From Hymenobacter frigidus (GTDB lineage: Bacteria > Bacteroidota > Bacteroidia > Cytophagales > Hymenobacteraceae), in assembly GCF_014640435.1 (NCBI RefSeq), contig NZ_BMGY01000022.1, forward strand, positions 1 to 64,000: 64,000 bases of DNA, read 5' to 3'. The notes beneath the pieces are model-generated. The model saw only the letters and a list, made by a program, of their open reading frames with translations, was not told the DNA's origin and did not search any database. Numbering within the stretch: position 1 is the stretch's first letter; every line of letters begins with the position of its first letter. Of this stretch, positions 1 through 9,616 are shown one piece after another. A program made the translations under genes and the position numbers.

Positions 1-449
1 TAGAATCTTACTCCACTCCTTTCCTTCATTGACCTAAATTAAGAGGTCGTGTCTGAACATAGGATAGCCATTGTGCTGGCTGCCAAGCTGGCCGGCGATG
101 TAACCTGGGCTTACCAGCTAAGCCGCCAAATTTTGGACTTCGTGGTGAGTCCGCTGCCTGTAGCTGGGCTTTACGTCCTATTTCGGGCCGGCTTCGACCC
201 AAAGGCTTCCCCTACATAGTCCCCCCAAAGCGGTTGGCTTCATGGCCGACACTTGGCAGCACAGTAGCGCGCTACAAGTAAATAGAGCGGCTCTTAGATT
301 CATGCACCTATTCAGAATAAGTTAAAATACTGAAGATTTGTATTTTAACTTTTAAGCTGTTTAGAAAAACAGAAATGCTGTCATCATGAGCATTCTACCC
401 CTTTGGGCTTTTCTGGCCTCGAAGCCGATGGCTTGTTACGAAGCTTTAT
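1..449. other. Gene-poor left end
   Basis: No convincing gene. A GTG-initiated frame at 49-219 (plus strand, 56 codons, hydrophobic) has no recognisable family and could be a gene remnant. A perfect 10-bp inverted repeat (GTTAAAATAC at 321-330 and its complement at 340-349, 9-nt loop) lies in an AT-rich stretch just before a partial repeat element at 354. Confidence 0.5.
354..397 (+). repeat. Partial copy of the AGCTGTTTAG-ended MITE-like element
   Basis: The sequence AAGCTGTTTAG followed by an A-rich stretch and CTGTCATCATGAGC resembles the first 45 bp of the complete copies at 7936-8101 and 51335-51486 (GAAGCTGTTTAG, A-rich, GTCATGCCGAGC). The second half of the element is not seen here, so this is a degenerate or truncated copy. 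Confidence 0.4.
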
Positions 450-492
450 GCAAAAAGGGCCGACTGCTTAGTAAGCAGTCGGCCCTTTTTGC
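450..492 (-). terminator. Strong hairpin terminator after tRNA-Leu
   Basis: The arms are perfectly complementary over about 20 bp (GCAAAAAGGGCCGACTGCTT and its complement) with a loop of only a few bases and a T-run on either strand. It lies 6 nt beyond the 3' end of tRNA-Leu, so it probably ends the minus-strand tRNA transcript. The A and T tracts would let it work in both directions. Confidence 0.8.
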
Positions 493-497
493 ATCAG

Positions 498-580
498 TAC
501 CGGAGACGGGACTCGAACCCGTAAGCCCGTGAAGGCAAGGGATTTTAAGTCCCTCGTGTATACCATTCCACCACTCCGGC
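498..580 (-). tRNA. tRNA-Leu (anticodon TAA)
   Basis: The minus strand reads GCCGGAG at the 5' acceptor arm, paired with CTCCGGT and discriminator A at the 3' end. The anticodon loop CTTAAAA gives anticodon TAA. A long variable arm, as expected for class II tRNA-Leu, precedes the T arm with GGTTCGAGTCC. The CCA end is not encoded. It lies about 85 bp downstream of tRNA-Gly on the same strand. Confidence 0.95.
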
Positions 581-632
581 AGGGGTTGTATTCGTCAAAA
601 TTAACCCAAAAATCCGGGTTCTGCTTAAACAA

Positions 633-658
633 AAAACGCTGTCCGAAGACAGCGTTTT
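633..658 (-). terminator. Hairpin between tRNA-Gly and tRNA-Leu
   Basis: On the minus strand AAAACGCTGTC, a TTCG tetraloop and GACAGCGTTTT form an 11-bp hairpin followed by more T. It sits just 3' of tRNA-Gly. The very stable UUCG loop and the T tract fit an intrinsic terminator or a processing hairpin. Confidence 0.7.
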
Positions 659-666
659 CTTTAACT

Positions 667-742
667 TGGAGCGGGAGACGAGGTTCGAACTCGCGACCTC
701 GACCTTGGCAAGGTCGCGCTCTACCAACTGAGCTACTCTCGC
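667..742 (-). tRNA. tRNA-Gly (anticodon GCC)
   Basis: The minus strand starts GCGAGAGTAGCTCAGTTGG, has anticodon loop TTGCCAA (anticodon GCC) and T-arm GAGTTCGAACCTC, and ends CTCCCGCTCCA with CCA encoded. The acceptor stem has one A-C mismatch (A4 against C69), where tRNA-Gly usually has G4. All other arms pair normally. Confidence 0.93.
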
Positions 743-791
743 AGGAGGTTCATTGCTACTGTTTGTTATTCTGTAGCGCTGAATGGTTCGA

Positions 792-821
792 CAAAGGTAA
801 GGGCCTTTTTTGGGGATGCAA
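792..821 (-). promoter_or_regulatory. Bacteroidota-type promoter for the tRNA pair
   Basis: Read on the minus strand, TTG (821-819), a 19-nt spacer and TAccTTTG (799-792) match the Bacteroidota primary-sigma consensus. Transcription would start near 785, about 43 nt upstream of tRNA-Gly, and then run through tRNA-Leu. Confidence 0.7.
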
Positions 822-882
822 GTACCAAGCGTGGAAATTTTCACTCCTGAGGCCTTTCCACTTCATTTTCAGGCCGAAAAAT

Positions 883-3663
883 TTACACCTTACCCAGCGT
901 CAGCTTTAATTCGTTCAGTTTCATCAGTGCTTCAATGGGCGTGAGGGTATTCACATCGAGGTGCTCCAGCAGCTCGCGGATGCGTTCCAGGGCCGGGTCG
1001 GACGGCTCGAACATGCTCAGCTGCACCTTGGGGCGCGGGGCTGTGGCCACGGCGGAGGTGGCGCGGGGCTGGGGCGTGGCCGGCTGCCGGGGCGGCGGCA
1101 CCGTGCCCGGCCGGCTGCCATTGGCTTCCAGGCCGGCCAGCACGTCGTCGAACTCAGTAGGCGCGCCGTTCTCAAGGCCCGCGCTGGCACGCTCTACTTC
1201 GAGGTGGTGCATGATTTCATTGGCGCGGAGCACCACGCTGGTGGGCATGCCGGCCAGCCGGGCTACGTGAATGCCAAAGCTGTGCTCAGAACCGCCGGCC
1301 TGCAGCTTGCGCAGGAACAGGATGCGGCCGTCGGACTCCTTCACGGCCACGTTGTAGTTGCGTACCCGGGGGCAGTCGTCGGCCAGCTGGTTGAGCTCGT
1401 GGTAGTGAGTGGCGAAGAGCGTTTTGGCCTTGGCTTTGGGGTTGTTGTGGAGGTGCTCCACAATGGCCCAGGCTATGCTGATGCCGTCGTAGGTACTGGT
1501 GCCGCGCCCAATTTCGTCCATCAGCACCAGGCTGCGGTCCGAGAGATTATTGAGAATGGAGGCCGTTTCGGTCATCTCCACCATGAAGGTGCTTTCGCCC
1601 TTGCTCAGGTTGTCGGAAGCGCCCACACGGGTGAAAATCTTGTCGATGATGCCAATGGTGGCGGCATCAGCGGGCACGAAGGAGCCGATTTGGGCCAGTA
1701 GCACAATGAGGGCCGTCTGGCGCAACAGGGCCGATTTACCGGCCATGTTGGGGCCGGTTATCACCACGATTTGCTGGTCGTTTTGGTCGAGGCAGATATC
1801 GTTGGGAATGTAGCTTTCGCCGGGCGGCAGCTGGCGCTCAATCACGGGGTGGCGGCCGGCGCGGATGTCGAGCACCGTGCCGTCGTTCACCACGGGCTGC
1901 ACGTAGCGCTGCTGCCGGGCCGTGAGGGCAAAGCTGGCCAGGCAATCCATCACGCCAATGGCCCGGGCATTTTGCTGAATCTGGGGCACAAAATCGAGCG
2001 CGGCCAGCACCAGCTCGTTATAAATCCGCTGCTCAATCACAAACAGTTTTTCCTCAGCGTTGAGGATTTTTTCCTCGTAGGTTTTCAGCTCCTCGGTCAC
2101 GTAGCGCTCGGCGTTTACCAGCGTTTGCTTACGAATCCACTCGGCGGGTACCTTATCCTTGTGGGAATTGGTGACTTCGAGGTAATAGCCGAACACCTTG
2201 TTATAAGCCACTTTCAGCGACGAAATGCCGGTATTGCGCTGCTCGCGCATTTGCAGCTGCAGCAGGTAGTCTTTGCCCGAAAAAGCCAGCGCGCGCAGCT
2301 CGTCCAGCTCCGCGTCGATGCCCGCGTTCAGCACGCCGCCCTGGTTGGTGAGCAGCGGCGCGTCGGGCTTGATTTTGGCGAAGATTTCCTGGCGCAGCGT
2401 GGCGCAGGGGTTCAGCTGGTCGGCCAGTTTCACCAACGCCTTCACGCCGGAAGCGGCCAGTCGCTCGCGCATGGGCGCCACGGCTTCTAGGGCGCGGGCC
2501 AGCTGCAGCAATTCGCGCGGGTTCACGCGGCGCACGGCTACTTTAGAAATCAGGCGCTCCAAATCATTAATCTGGCGCAAGTGCTGGGTGAGGTCGGCTA
2601 ATAAATCCTCATCGGCCACCAGCGCGGCCACCGTATCGAGGCGGCGCTGAATCTGGCTTACTTCCTTCAGTGGCAGCACTATCCACTTGCGGAGCAGGCG
2701 CGCGCCCATCGGCGTCAGGGTCTGGTCGAGCACGTCGATGAGGGGCACGCCGCCGGGGTGTTGGGCGTGCACCAACTCTAGATTACGCACCGTGAAGCGG
2801 TCGAGCCAGACGTATTTGTCCTCCTCCAAACGGCCGAGGCTGGCAATGTGCTGGATGTTGGTGTGCTTGGTTTCGGCGAGGTAGTGCAGGATGCAGCCGG
2901 CCGCAATCACGCCCTCATTTAGGTTATCAACACCGAAGCCTTTGAGCGAAGTAGTGCGGAAGTGGCGGGTGAGGGTATCGTGGGCGTAGTCGGCCCCAAA
3001 AACCCACTCATCCAGCGCGTAGGTGCAATAATCGGGGCCGAAGGTTTGCTCGAACTCGCCCCGGTTTTTCTTGCAGAACAGGATTTCGGCGGGACTGAAA
3101 TTCTGGAGCAATTTACCCAGATAATCGAGCGTGCCCTGCGCGGCCAGAAACTCGCCGGTGCTAATATCCAGAAAGGAAATACCGGCCTCGGATTTGCCGA
3201 AATGAATGGCGGCGAGGTAGTTATTCGAGCGGCGCTCGAGCACGTTGTCGTGCATGCTCACGCCGGGCGTGATGAGTTCGGTGATGCCGCGCTTAACTAA
3301 GCCTTTGGCCTCCTTGGGATTTTCGAGCTGGTCGCAGATGGCCACGCGCTGACCGGCGCGCACCAGTTTGGGCAGGTAATTATCGAGGGAATGGTGCGGG
3401 AAGCCGGCCAGGGCCACTTCGCTGCTGCTGCCGGCCCCGCGCTTGGTGAGCGTGATGTCGAGAATGCGGCTGGCCGTGACGGCATCCTCGCCAAACGTCT
3501 CGTAAAAATCGCCGACCCGGAACAGCAGCACCGCGCCCGGATGCTGCTGCTTGAGCTGGTAGTACTGCTTCATCAGCGGCGTTTCGGTCACGGCCGGAAT
3601 GGGCACGGTGAAATGGTCGGGGCCAACGGACTTGATGACGAATTCTTTTTTGGGTGCAGGCAA
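883..3663 (-). CDS. mutS: DNA mismatch repair protein MutS
   Basis: MutS recognises base mismatches and small loops in DNA, then signals through MutL. The 926-residue product has normal MutS1 length. Near the N-terminus the [11 protein letters not shown] segment contains the mismatch-contacting Phe-x-Glu motif. The core and clamp domains follow, then the ATPase: Walker A GPNMAGKS at residues 637-644, Walker [13 protein letters not shown] and the conserved ATHYHEL. A Pro/Ala-rich stretch precedes the C-terminal helices. The gene is monocistronic, and no mutL is nearby. It is transcribed divergently from the RNA methyltransferase at 3823. Confidence 0.97.
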   Translation of the reverse strand: MPAPKKEFVIKSVGPDHFTVPIPAVTETPLMKQYYQLKQQHPGAVLLFRVGDFYETFGEDAVTASRILDITLTKRGAGSSSEVALAGFPHHSLDNYLPKLVRAGQRVAICDQLENPKEAKGLVKRGITELITPGVSMHDNVLERRSNNYLAAIHFGKSEAGISFLDISTGEFLAAQGTLDYLGKLLQNFSPAEILFCKKNRGEFEQTFGPDYCTYALDEWVFGADYAHDTLTRHFRTTSLKGFGVDNLNEGVIAAGCILHYLAETKHTNIQHIASLGRLEEDKYVWLDRFTVRNLELVHAQHPGGVPLIDVLDQTLTPMGARLLRKWIVLPLKEVSQIQRRLDTVAALVADEDLLADLTQHLRQINDLERLISKVAVRRVNPRELLQLARALEAVAPMRERLAASGVKALVKLADQLNPCATLRQEIFAKIKPDAPLLTNQGGVLNAGIDAELDELRALAFSGKDYLLQLQMREQRNTGISSLKVAYNKVFGYYLEVTNSHKDKVPAEWIRKQTLVNAERYVTEELKTYEEKILNAEEKLFVIEQRIYNELVLAALDFVPQIQQNARAIGVMDCLASFALTARQQRYVQPVVNDGTVLDIRAGRHPVIERQLPPGESYIPNDICLDQNDQQIVVITGPNMAGKSALLRQTALIVLLAQIGSFVPADAATIGIIDKIFTRVGASDNLSKGESTFMVEMTETASILNNLSDRSLVLMDEIGRGTSTYDGISIAWAIVEHLHNNPKAKAKTLFATHYHELNQLADDCPRVRNYNVAVKESDGRILFLRKLQAGGSEHSFGIHVARLAGMPTSVVLRANEIMHHLEVERASAGLENGAPTEFDDVLAGLEANGSRPGTVPPPRQPATPQPRATSAVATAPRPKVQLSMFEPSDPALERIRELLEHLDVNTLTPIEALMKLNELKLTLGKV

Positions 3664-3822
3664 GGCGACGTAGCGCGACCTTTGCGGCGCGCAGTTAGGG
3701 TAAATGAACGAGGAAGGGCGGCGGCAACTTTCGAAGCGCCCGGTGCGGCCCGGCTAAAACCGAAGGACCAGTTTTCACCCATCTAAACCGACAAGGCGAA
3801 CCGCAAAGTTCGCGCTATTTCC

Positions 3823-4356
3823 ATGCGAAAACTCACCATGGCCGAACTCAACCGCCTGCCGGTGGCCGATTTTAAGAGCACGCCCAAAAGCCCCGTGGTT
3901 TTGGTGCTCGACAACGTGCGCAGCATGCACAACGTGGGGGCCATCTTCCGCACGGCCGATGCCTTTGCGCTGGAGAAAATCTGGCTCTGCGGCATCACGC
4001 CGCGCCCGCCGCACCGCGAAATCACCAAAACGGCCCTCGGCAGCGAAGAATCCATGGCCTGGGAATACGCCGCCGAAACCGCCGCCGCCGTGGTCGCCCT
4101 CAAGCAGGCCGGCTACCAGGTAGTGGCCGTGGAGCAGACTACGGGCAGCGTCGCGCTGCCGCAGTTTCGGCCGGCAACGGGCCGGCCGCTGGCACTGGTG
4201 CTCGGCAACGAAGTTTTTGGGGTGGATGATGCGGTCCTGGAGCTGTGCGATTTGGCCGTGGAAATCCCGCAATTCGGCACCAAGCACTCCCTTAATGTGG
4301 GCGTGGCGGCCGGTGTGGTGCTCTGGGATGCCTTGGTGAAGCTGGGCGTGGTGTAG
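3823..4356 (+). CDS. SpoU-family RNA 2'-O-methyltransferase (TrmH-like)
   Basis: This 177-residue protein belongs to the SPOUT/TrmH superfamily, which methylates ribose 2'-OH groups of tRNA or rRNA with S-adenosylmethionine. Visible family motifs are motif 1 (DNVRSMHNVGAIFRTAD, residues about 29-45), motif 2 (LALVLGNEVFGV) and motif 3 (EIPQFGTKHSLNVGVAAGVVLWD), which form the trefoil-knot SAM site. It has no N-terminal substrate-binding L30-like domain, so it is a short single-domain version. The target nucleotide cannot be told from sequence. Confidence 0.9.
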   Translation: MRKLTMAELNRLPVADFKSTPKSPVVLVLDNVRSMHNVGAIFRTADAFALEKIWLCGITPRPPHREITKTALGSEESMAWEYAAETAAAVVALKQAGYQVVAVEQTTGSVALPQFRPATGRPLALVLGNEVFGVDDAVLELCDLAVEIPQFGTKHSLNVGVAAGVVLWDALVKLGVV

Positions 4357-4427
4357 AATAACAATCGATTGTGGCATTTTTTTGCACGAAAGAGAGTCTT
4401 CAGGCTGTGGGGACCAAAAGATTGTAT

Positions 4428-4435
4428 TAAATTTG
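4428..4435 (+). promoter_or_regulatory. Possible -7 box for the M36 protease gene
   Basis: TAAATTTG matches the Bacteroidota TAnnTTTG element and lies 74 nt upstream of the protease start. I see no clear TTG at the expected -33 distance, so this is tentative. Confidence 0.35.
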
Positions 4436-4508
4436 GTGGTGCGTCCTATTGGCTGCTACTATCATCCAATCCTACGGCTTTTTCATATCCACTCTTTTAC
4501 CTAGCTGA

Positions 4509-7331
4509 ATGAAGTTTTCTTTTACCCAACCACGGGCTGGTGCGTTGCTGGCCTTGGCCTTGGCAGGACCACTCGGGGCACTGGCCCAGTCGGGAACGCC
4601 ATCGACACAGGCCCTCACGTATTTCGCCACCCAAAGCCAGCGGCAGGGCCTGCGCGAGAACGATGCAGCCAATCCGTCGGTCACCAGCTCGTATTTTGAC
4701 CAGGTTACCGGCCTGACCCACAGCTACCTGCGCCAGCGCGTGAATGGGCTGGATGTGTACGGGGCCGTGGGCGACGTGCACACCGACCGCACCGGCAAGC
4801 CCGTGCTCATGCACCAGGGTTTTGTGGTGAATGCCGCTCGGCTGGCTCCTTCAGCTACGCCTACCCTCACGGCCGAGCAAGCCATCACGGCAGCGGCTAC
4901 CGGCCTGAAATTGCCCCACCCAGTGGGTGTTACCCTGGTGCGGGAGGCGCGCCCGGCCGATGGCCTGCTGTTCAACAACGGGGGCATTTCGGAATATGAC
5001 ATTCCCGTGCGCCTGATGTACCTGCCCGTGAATGGCCAGTTACGCCTGGTGTGGGACGTCACCATTGCCCAACTCGACCAGCAGCATCACTGGACAGCCC
5101 GCGTGGATGCCCACACCGGCCTGCTGCTCGACAAGGCAGACTACGTAATCAGCGAGGAAGTCTCTTTTCAACAGCTTACGGCTCGCGCCCTGGGTAGCCG
5201 CACTGCTGTTGCCGCCGCCACCGCCGCCGCGCCCAAGCCAACCACCACGGCCAGCCGCGGCACCCTGGCCACGCCCAACAGCCTGACAGTGTTTCCGGTA
5301 CCTGTTGAGGGGCCTACTTTTGGCAACCGCGTCGCCGTACCTTTCAGCAGCATCAACACCGCTTATTCGCCCTACGGCTGGCAGGTGAACGATGCCCGGG
5401 CGCCTGCCGGCACTTTCCCGGATGCCTATAGCCGTATCAGTTCGGGGTTTTTCCTCACCCGTGGCAACAACGTAGCGGCCTACGACGACAGCCCCAGCAC
5501 CACGAGCGGCAACGGCAACCTGCTGTCAAACACCAACTCGCCCGACGGTACTGCCGCGCTCGATTTCGATTTTCCCTTCAGCCAGCCTGCGGGTTCCAAA
5601 GCCGGTGCCCCGGCCGCCATCACCAACCTGTTCTACTGGAACAACATGCTCCATGATGTGATGATGAGCAAGGGGTTTGATGAAGTATCGGGCAACTTCC
5701 AGTACCGCAACGCCCCCAACCAGGGCCTGGGCGGCGACTTTGTGCGCGCCGAGGCGCAGGATGGCAGCGGCCGCAACAACGCCAACATGTCGACCCCAGT
5801 GGACGGCCAGTCCGGCCGCATGCAGATGTACCTGTTCGACAACCCCGTGCGGCCCACGTTCACCATCTCGTCGCCGTCCGGCCTGGCCGGGGCCCTCACG
5901 GTGGTTCCCGCTGCATTTGGCCGGAGCCTGTCGAAGTTTCCGCAGGGCCTGTGCGGCACCGTGGTAGCGGTGAACGACGGCGTATCGGGCAACGGCGGCC
6001 TGCACGGCTGCGCGACCCCCTACGTGAACGCCGCCGCCGTAAACGGCAAAATTGCGCTGATTATGCGCCGCGGCTGCTCGCAGCTCCCCGCCGGCGGCAA
6101 CACCGGAAACTTCACCGAAAAGGTGCGCAAGGCCCAGCAAAACGGCGCTATTATGGCTATTGTCATCGATTCGTTGGCCACTGGTACCGCGTACGTTAGC
6201 ATGGGCGGCACCGACACGGTGGGCATTCGCATTCCCGCAGTTTTCATGAATGGCGTGGATGGAGCCCGCTTGCGCCAGGCCCTACAGGCTGGCACGCCGG
6301 TAGTGGGCTGCGCCACCACCAGTCCGGACTACGACGGTTCGATGGACAACGGCATCATCGCACACGAATTTGGTCACGGCATTCACACCCGCCTCACCGG
6401 CGGCCCCGGCAACTCCAGCTGCAACATTGCCTCCGACGGTACCACCGCCACCCAAAGCATGGGCGAAGGCTGGGGTGACTTTTTCGGTCTGTGGATGAGT
6501 ACCCGTCCCGGCGACGTGGGCCGTACGTCGCGTGGCATTGGCACTTACGCATCGGGGCAACCCACTACCGGCGGCGGCATCCGCAACAAGCCCTACTCCG
6601 ACGACATGACGGTGAACAACCATAACTACGGCGTGATTGGCACCACTAACTACCGCCAAACCCACGCCATCGGAGAAGTATGGGCGGCGACCCTTTGGGA
6701 TTTGAACTGGCAGTTTATCTACCGCTACGGCTACAATAGCGACTTGCTGGCCCAGACCGGCGGCAACAACCGCTTCCTGAGACTGGTGCTGGAAGGCTGC
6801 AAGCTGCAGGTGTGCAACCCCAGCTTCCTCGATGGCCGCAACGCCATTCTGCGGGCTGACTCGCTGGTCAACGGCGCGGCCAACTCCGCAGTTATCTGGA
6901 CGATGTTTGCCCGTCGGGGCATGGGCTTCAGCGCCGTAGGTGGTGTTCGCACCAATGGCTTACCCACCACCACCGGTATTACGGCCGCCTTCGACATGCC
7001 TGTCGGCACGCTGCCCACGCCCGTGCTCGACCCGCGCACTACGCCACTCGGCACGCAGAGCGCCAGCGCCATTAATGGCAGCCTGGTGGACGCCTACCCC
7101 AACCCGGCGCAGAACGTGCTGACCATCCAGGCCCAACTCGCCAGCAAATCGGCGGTGCGGGTGAGCCTCGTGAACCTGATTGGCCAGGTAGTAACCACGA
7201 CCACCGCCCCCGTAGGCGACTTGCAGCGCGGCCTCACGGTGAACACCAGCAATCTGGCCGAAGGCCTCTACATTGTGCGGGTTGTCACCAGCGAAGGCAC
7301 CTTCACCACCAAAGTTCAGGTGAAGCACTAA
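4509..7331 (+). CDS. Secreted M36 (fungalysin-type) zinc metalloprotease with PA domain and T9SS sorting domain
   Basis: A 940-residue exported protease. It starts with a signal peptide (cleavage near ALAQ, about residue 27), followed by an FTP-like inhibitory propeptide. The catalytic zinc motif is HEFGH at residues 619-623, with the downstream GEGWGDFFG segment supplying the third ligand, as in family M36. A protease-associated (PA) domain is inserted before the active site, around residues 470-600. The C-terminus has the T9SS type A signature (AYPNPAQN, GLYIVRV), which directs export through the outer membrane and removal of the signal. The likely role is extracellular protein degradation. 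Confidence 0.93.
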   Translation: MKFSFTQPRAGALLALALAGPLGALAQSGTPSTQALTYFATQSQRQGLRENDAANPSVTSSYFDQVTGLTHSYLRQRVNGLDVYGAVGDVHTDRTGKPVLMHQGFVVNAARLAPSATPTLTAEQAITAAATGLKLPHPVGVTLVREARPADGLLFNNGGISEYDIPVRLMYLPVNGQLRLVWDVTIAQLDQQHHWTARVDAHTGLLLDKADYVISEEVSFQQLTARALGSRTAVAAATAAAPKPTTTASRGTLATPNSLTVFPVPVEGPTFGNRVAVPFSSINTAYSPYGWQVNDARAPAGTFPDAYSRISSGFFLTRGNNVAAYDDSPSTTSGNGNLLSNTNSPDGTAALDFDFPFSQPAGSKAGAPAAITNLFYWNNMLHDVMMSKGFDEVSGNFQYRNAPNQGLGGDFVRAEAQDGSGRNNANMSTPVDGQSGRMQMYLFDNPVRPTFTISSPSGLAGALTVVPAAFGRSLSKFPQGLCGTVVAVNDGVSGNGGLHGCATPYVNAAAVNGKIALIMRRGCSQLPAGGNTGNFTEKVRKAQQNGAIMAIVIDSLATGTAYVSMGGTDTVGIRIPAVFMNGVDGARLRQALQAGTPVVGCATTSPDYDGSMDNGIIAHEFGHGIHTRLTGGPGNSSCNIASDGTTATQSMGEGWGDFFGLWMSTRPGDVGRTSRGIGTYASGQPTTGGGIRNKPYSDDMTVNNHNYGVIGTTNYRQTHAIGEVWAATLWDLNWQFIYRYGYNSDLLAQTGGNNRFLRLVLEGCKLQVCNPSFLDGRNAILRADSLVNGAANSAVIWTMFARRGMGFSAVGGVRTNGLPTTTGITAAFDMPVGTLPTPVLDPRTTPLGTQSASAINGSLVDAYPNPAQNVLTIQAQLASKSAVRVSLVNLIGQVVTTTTAPVGDLQRGLTVNTSNLAEGLYIVRVVTSEGTFTTKVQVKH

Positions 7332-7366
7332 CTGGCTGACTGGCAGACTTGCGCTACGCCGCAGCC

Positions 7367-7412
7367 AACAAAAAAGGGTGCCCGACTAAGCGTTGGGCAC
7401 CCTTTTTTTGTT
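7367..7412. terminator. Terminator after the M36 protease
   Basis: AAAAAAGGGTGCCC, a 10-nt loop and GGGCACCCTTTTTTT form a GC-rich stem with a T-run. It ends the protease transcript. Confidence 0.85.
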
Positions 7413-7468
7413 AGCTTTTGTGGGCCGGTGCTGCTGGCCGCTCTCTTCCATTTCCTTCTGTTGCTCTC

Positions 7469-7891
7469 ATGCTTCCTGACTCTGCTTCCCGCCCCGATGC
7501 ACCCCTGCTCGCCCTGCGCCCTCATGTTCAGATAGAACCCGTGCCGACCGAAATGACAGCCAGCGTGGGCGATTTTCTGCACACCACGCTGCGCCCGGTG
7601 CTGAAGCTGCAAAATGCTTTGCTGCTGACTGCCGTAGCCGATTTTGTGCTCGACCACCACATGCCACTGACCAAAGCCAGCCTCGTCGACCAACAGCGCC
7701 AGCTGGCCGAGCTGCTAGGCCGCAATATCAAGTTGCGCTATACCGTCCTCGGCCTGGTAACCGGCCAGTTCACGTCCGAGGAGTACGCCTTCTACCGCCA
7801 GCACCGTCCCGAGCTCAACCGCCGCCTGTTGGAGCTGGCCCTGCGCCGCGTGCTCGACCAGACCAACGAGGTGGTGGCGTTATTAGGCTGA
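7469..7891 (+). CDS. Conserved-looking hypothetical protein, 140 aa
   Basis: I do not recognise this protein. The ATG at 7469 is chosen because upstream in-frame codons fall in the preceding terminator region. The product is soluble and mostly helical, with a Pro-rich N-terminal 30 residues and no signal peptide or membrane span. Its Leu-rich C-terminal half looks like a helical bundle. Codon use matches its neighbours, which supports a real gene. Confidence 0.65.
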   Translation: MLPDSASRPDAPLLALRPHVQIEPVPTEMTASVGDFLHTTLRPVLKLQNALLLTAVADFVLDHHMPLTKASLVDQQRQLAELLGRNIKLRYTVLGLVTGQFTSEEYAFYRQHRPELNRRLLELALRRVLDQTNEVVALLG

Positions 7892-7935
7892 AAATTCATT
7901 AGCACTGAGTAGAAATATCAGCCGTTATTTACTGT

Positions 7936-8101
7936 GAAGCTGTTTAGGAACTCAAAAAAACTAAGTAACTGTCATGCCGAGCATGTGGCGCATCAAGCCA
8001 GGGACCGAGGCATCTCGCGTGTGCCGTCCGGGCCGTTCAACGAAGCGAGCGAGATGCCTCGGCTGCGCTCGGCATGACTGACTGACAAATCACTAAACAG
8101 C
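7936..8101. mobile_element. MITE-like element with AGCTGTTTAG termini, complete copy 1
   Basis: The element begins GAAGCTGTTTAG and ends CTAAACAGC, giving inverted termini. Inside the termini are A-rich arms around a family A palindrome (7971-8078: GTCATGCCGAGC, then GGCATCTCGC, a variable loop, and the complements ending GCTCGGCATGAC). The copy at 51335-51486 has the same organisation. No coding capacity, so any mobility would need a transposase supplied elsewhere. Confidence 0.7.
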
Positions 8102-8191
8102 AGAAATCGTTTCAACAAGCAAGCCCCGTAAAGGAACCCCACTACAATGGGAATTCCCTTACGGGGCTTGCTTGTTGAAACGATTTCTGCT
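8099..8191. repeat. 33-bp perfect inverted repeat (long hairpin)
   Basis: The arms at 8099-8131 and 8159-8191 are perfectly complementary over 33 bp, from AGCAGAAATCG to CCCCGTAA, around a 27-nt loop. It overlaps the end of the MITE-like element and lies 3' of terC. Such a long perfect stem is unusual for a simple terminator. A short AAAAGCC/GGCTTTT hairpin beside it (about 8195-8212) could end terC transcription. Confidence 0.8.
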
Positions 8192-8244
8192 GTAAAAAAA
8201 GCCAGGCTTTTCCGAGCGTTGCCTCGTGCGCACTAACTCAGTGG

Positions 8245-9018
8245 TTAGTCGTACTGCGAGTCGCGCAGATGCACTGGCTTGCTCTTCGCCTTCTTGCGCA
8301 GGCGCAGGTTCAGGATTTCCACCGTCAGCGAGAAGGCCATGGCGAAATAGAGGTAGCCCTTTTCCACTTCCTTGTGGGCGGCTTCCATCACCAGCATGAA
8401 GCCAATCATGATGAGGAAGGACAGAGCCAGCATCTTGATGGTGGGGTTGTTGTTCACAAAATTCGCTATCACCCCGCTGAACGCCAACATGATGCCCATG
8501 GCCACAATCACGGCCGCAATCATCACCAGCACGTTATCCACGAGGCCCACGGCCGTCAGAATGGAGTCGAAGCTGAACACAATGTCGATGACGATGATTT
8601 GCAGAATCACGCTCATCATGGAGGCACCGGTACCACTGCCGCCCTCATCTTCCTCATCGCCCTGCAGCTTGGTGTGAATTTCGGTGGTGCTCTTGTACAT
8701 CAGGAATAAGCCGCCCGCCAACAGAATCAGGTCGCGCCCGGTCACGCCGAAATTATTTACGAAAGAGGGAATATTGACGGTAAACAGCGGCGTCCGCAAG
8801 CTCACAATCCAGGAAATACTCAGCAGCAGGCCAATGCGAAACAGCAAAGCCAGCAGCAGCCCAATGGTGCGGCCGCGCGCCTGCTTCTCCTTAGCCAGCC
8901 GGTTGACGATGATGGAAATGAAGATGATGTTGTCAATCCCCAGCACGATTTCCATGAACGTGAGGGTCAGCAGGCTTATCCAGGTAGCCGGATGGGTAAA
9001 GGCCGAAAAATCGTACAT
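8245..9018 (-). CDS. TerC family integral membrane protein
   Basis: A 257-residue polytopic membrane protein of the TerC/Alx family, linked to metal ion (Mn) export during secretion and to tellurite resistance. The family signatures are visible: LTFMEIVLGIDN near residue 25 and IDIVFSFDSILTAVGLV near residue 150, whose acidic residues lie in the membrane and are thought to bind metal. Seven or so hydrophobic segments are separated by an acidic Gly-rich cytoplasmic loop (GDEEDEGGSG). It stands alone and no tellurite operon is present. The substrate is not determined by the sequence. Confidence 0.93.
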   Translation of the reverse strand: MYDFSAFTHPATWISLLTLTFMEIVLGIDNIIFISIIVNRLAKEKQARGRTIGLLLALLFRIGLLLSISWIVSLRTPLFTVNIPSFVNNFGVTGRDLILLAGGLFLMYKSTTEIHTKLQGDEEDEGGSGTGASMMSVILQIIVIDIVFSFDSILTAVGLVDNVLVMIAAVIVAMGIMLAFSGVIANFVNNNPTIKMLALSFLIMIGFMLVMEAAHKEVEKGYLYFAMAFSLTVEILNLRLRKKAKSKPVHLRDSQYD

Positions 9019-9124
9019 AAGTTATTAGATGTGGCGATATGAAAGATGTGGAAATGTGAAAATTGAAAAAATCAAGCGTGCTGATTAATTTTCACACCTT
9101 CACATCATTACATTTTCACATTTT

Positions 9125-9616
9125 CTAGCTTTTCATGTTCACGAACTGCAACGGCAGGCCGATATCGGACTGGCGCAGTACGGCAATGGCGGCCTGCAGG
9201 TCGTCAATTTTTTTGGCCGTCACGCGCACCTGGTCGTCCTGCATCTGGGCTTCCACCTTCACCTTGGCATCTTTGATGGCCTTGATGATTTTGCGGCCGA
9301 ACTCCTTGTCTACCCCGGCGCGCACCTTGATGGTTTTTTTAATCAGGTTGCCGCTGGGCTGCTCTTCAGCCGAGAAATCGAGGCTGGTGCCATCGATGCC
9401 CTGCTTCACCACGCGGCCCAGTAAGATGTCTTCCAGCGCCTTCACGCGCATCGAGTTTTCGGACGAAAGCAAAATGGTATTTTCCTTCTTGTTGAGCTCG
9501 ATGCCGCCCTTGGTGTCGCGCAGGTCGTAGCGGGTTTGCAGTTCTTTTTGGGCCGTATTCACCGCGTTTTCCAGGGTTTGCGGGTCTACTTTGCTCACGA
9601 TGTCGAAGGATGCCAT
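9125..9616 (-). CDS. yajQ: YajQ family nucleotide-binding protein
   Basis: A 163-residue cytoplasmic protein of the YajQ/UPF0234 family. Some members bind cyclic di-GMP or RNA. The start at 9616 (MASFDIVSKVD) matches the universal family N-terminus; a longer in-frame extension upstream is non-homologous and overlaps the divergent gene. Family features include the LENAVNTAQKE helix, RYDLRDTKG and the C-terminal LQFVNMK. It is divergent from the GNAT gene at 9725, with only 108 bp between the starts. Confidence 0.93.
   Translation of the reverse strand: MASFDIVSKVDPQTLENAVNTAQKELQTRYDLRDTKGGIELNKKENTILLSSENSMRVKALEDILLGRVVKQGIDGTSLDFSAEEQPSGNLIKKTIKVRAGVDKEFGRKIIKAIKDAKVKVEAQMQDDQVRVTAKKIDDLQAAIAVLRQSDIGLPLQFVNMKS

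Noticed and set aside
49..219. 56-codon GTG frame at the left end
   Set aside because: No recognisable family or ribosome-binding site; noted only as a possible remnant.
545..844. Open frames across the two tRNA genes
   Set aside because: They read through tRNA-Leu and tRNA-Gly and their terminators, so they cannot be protein genes.
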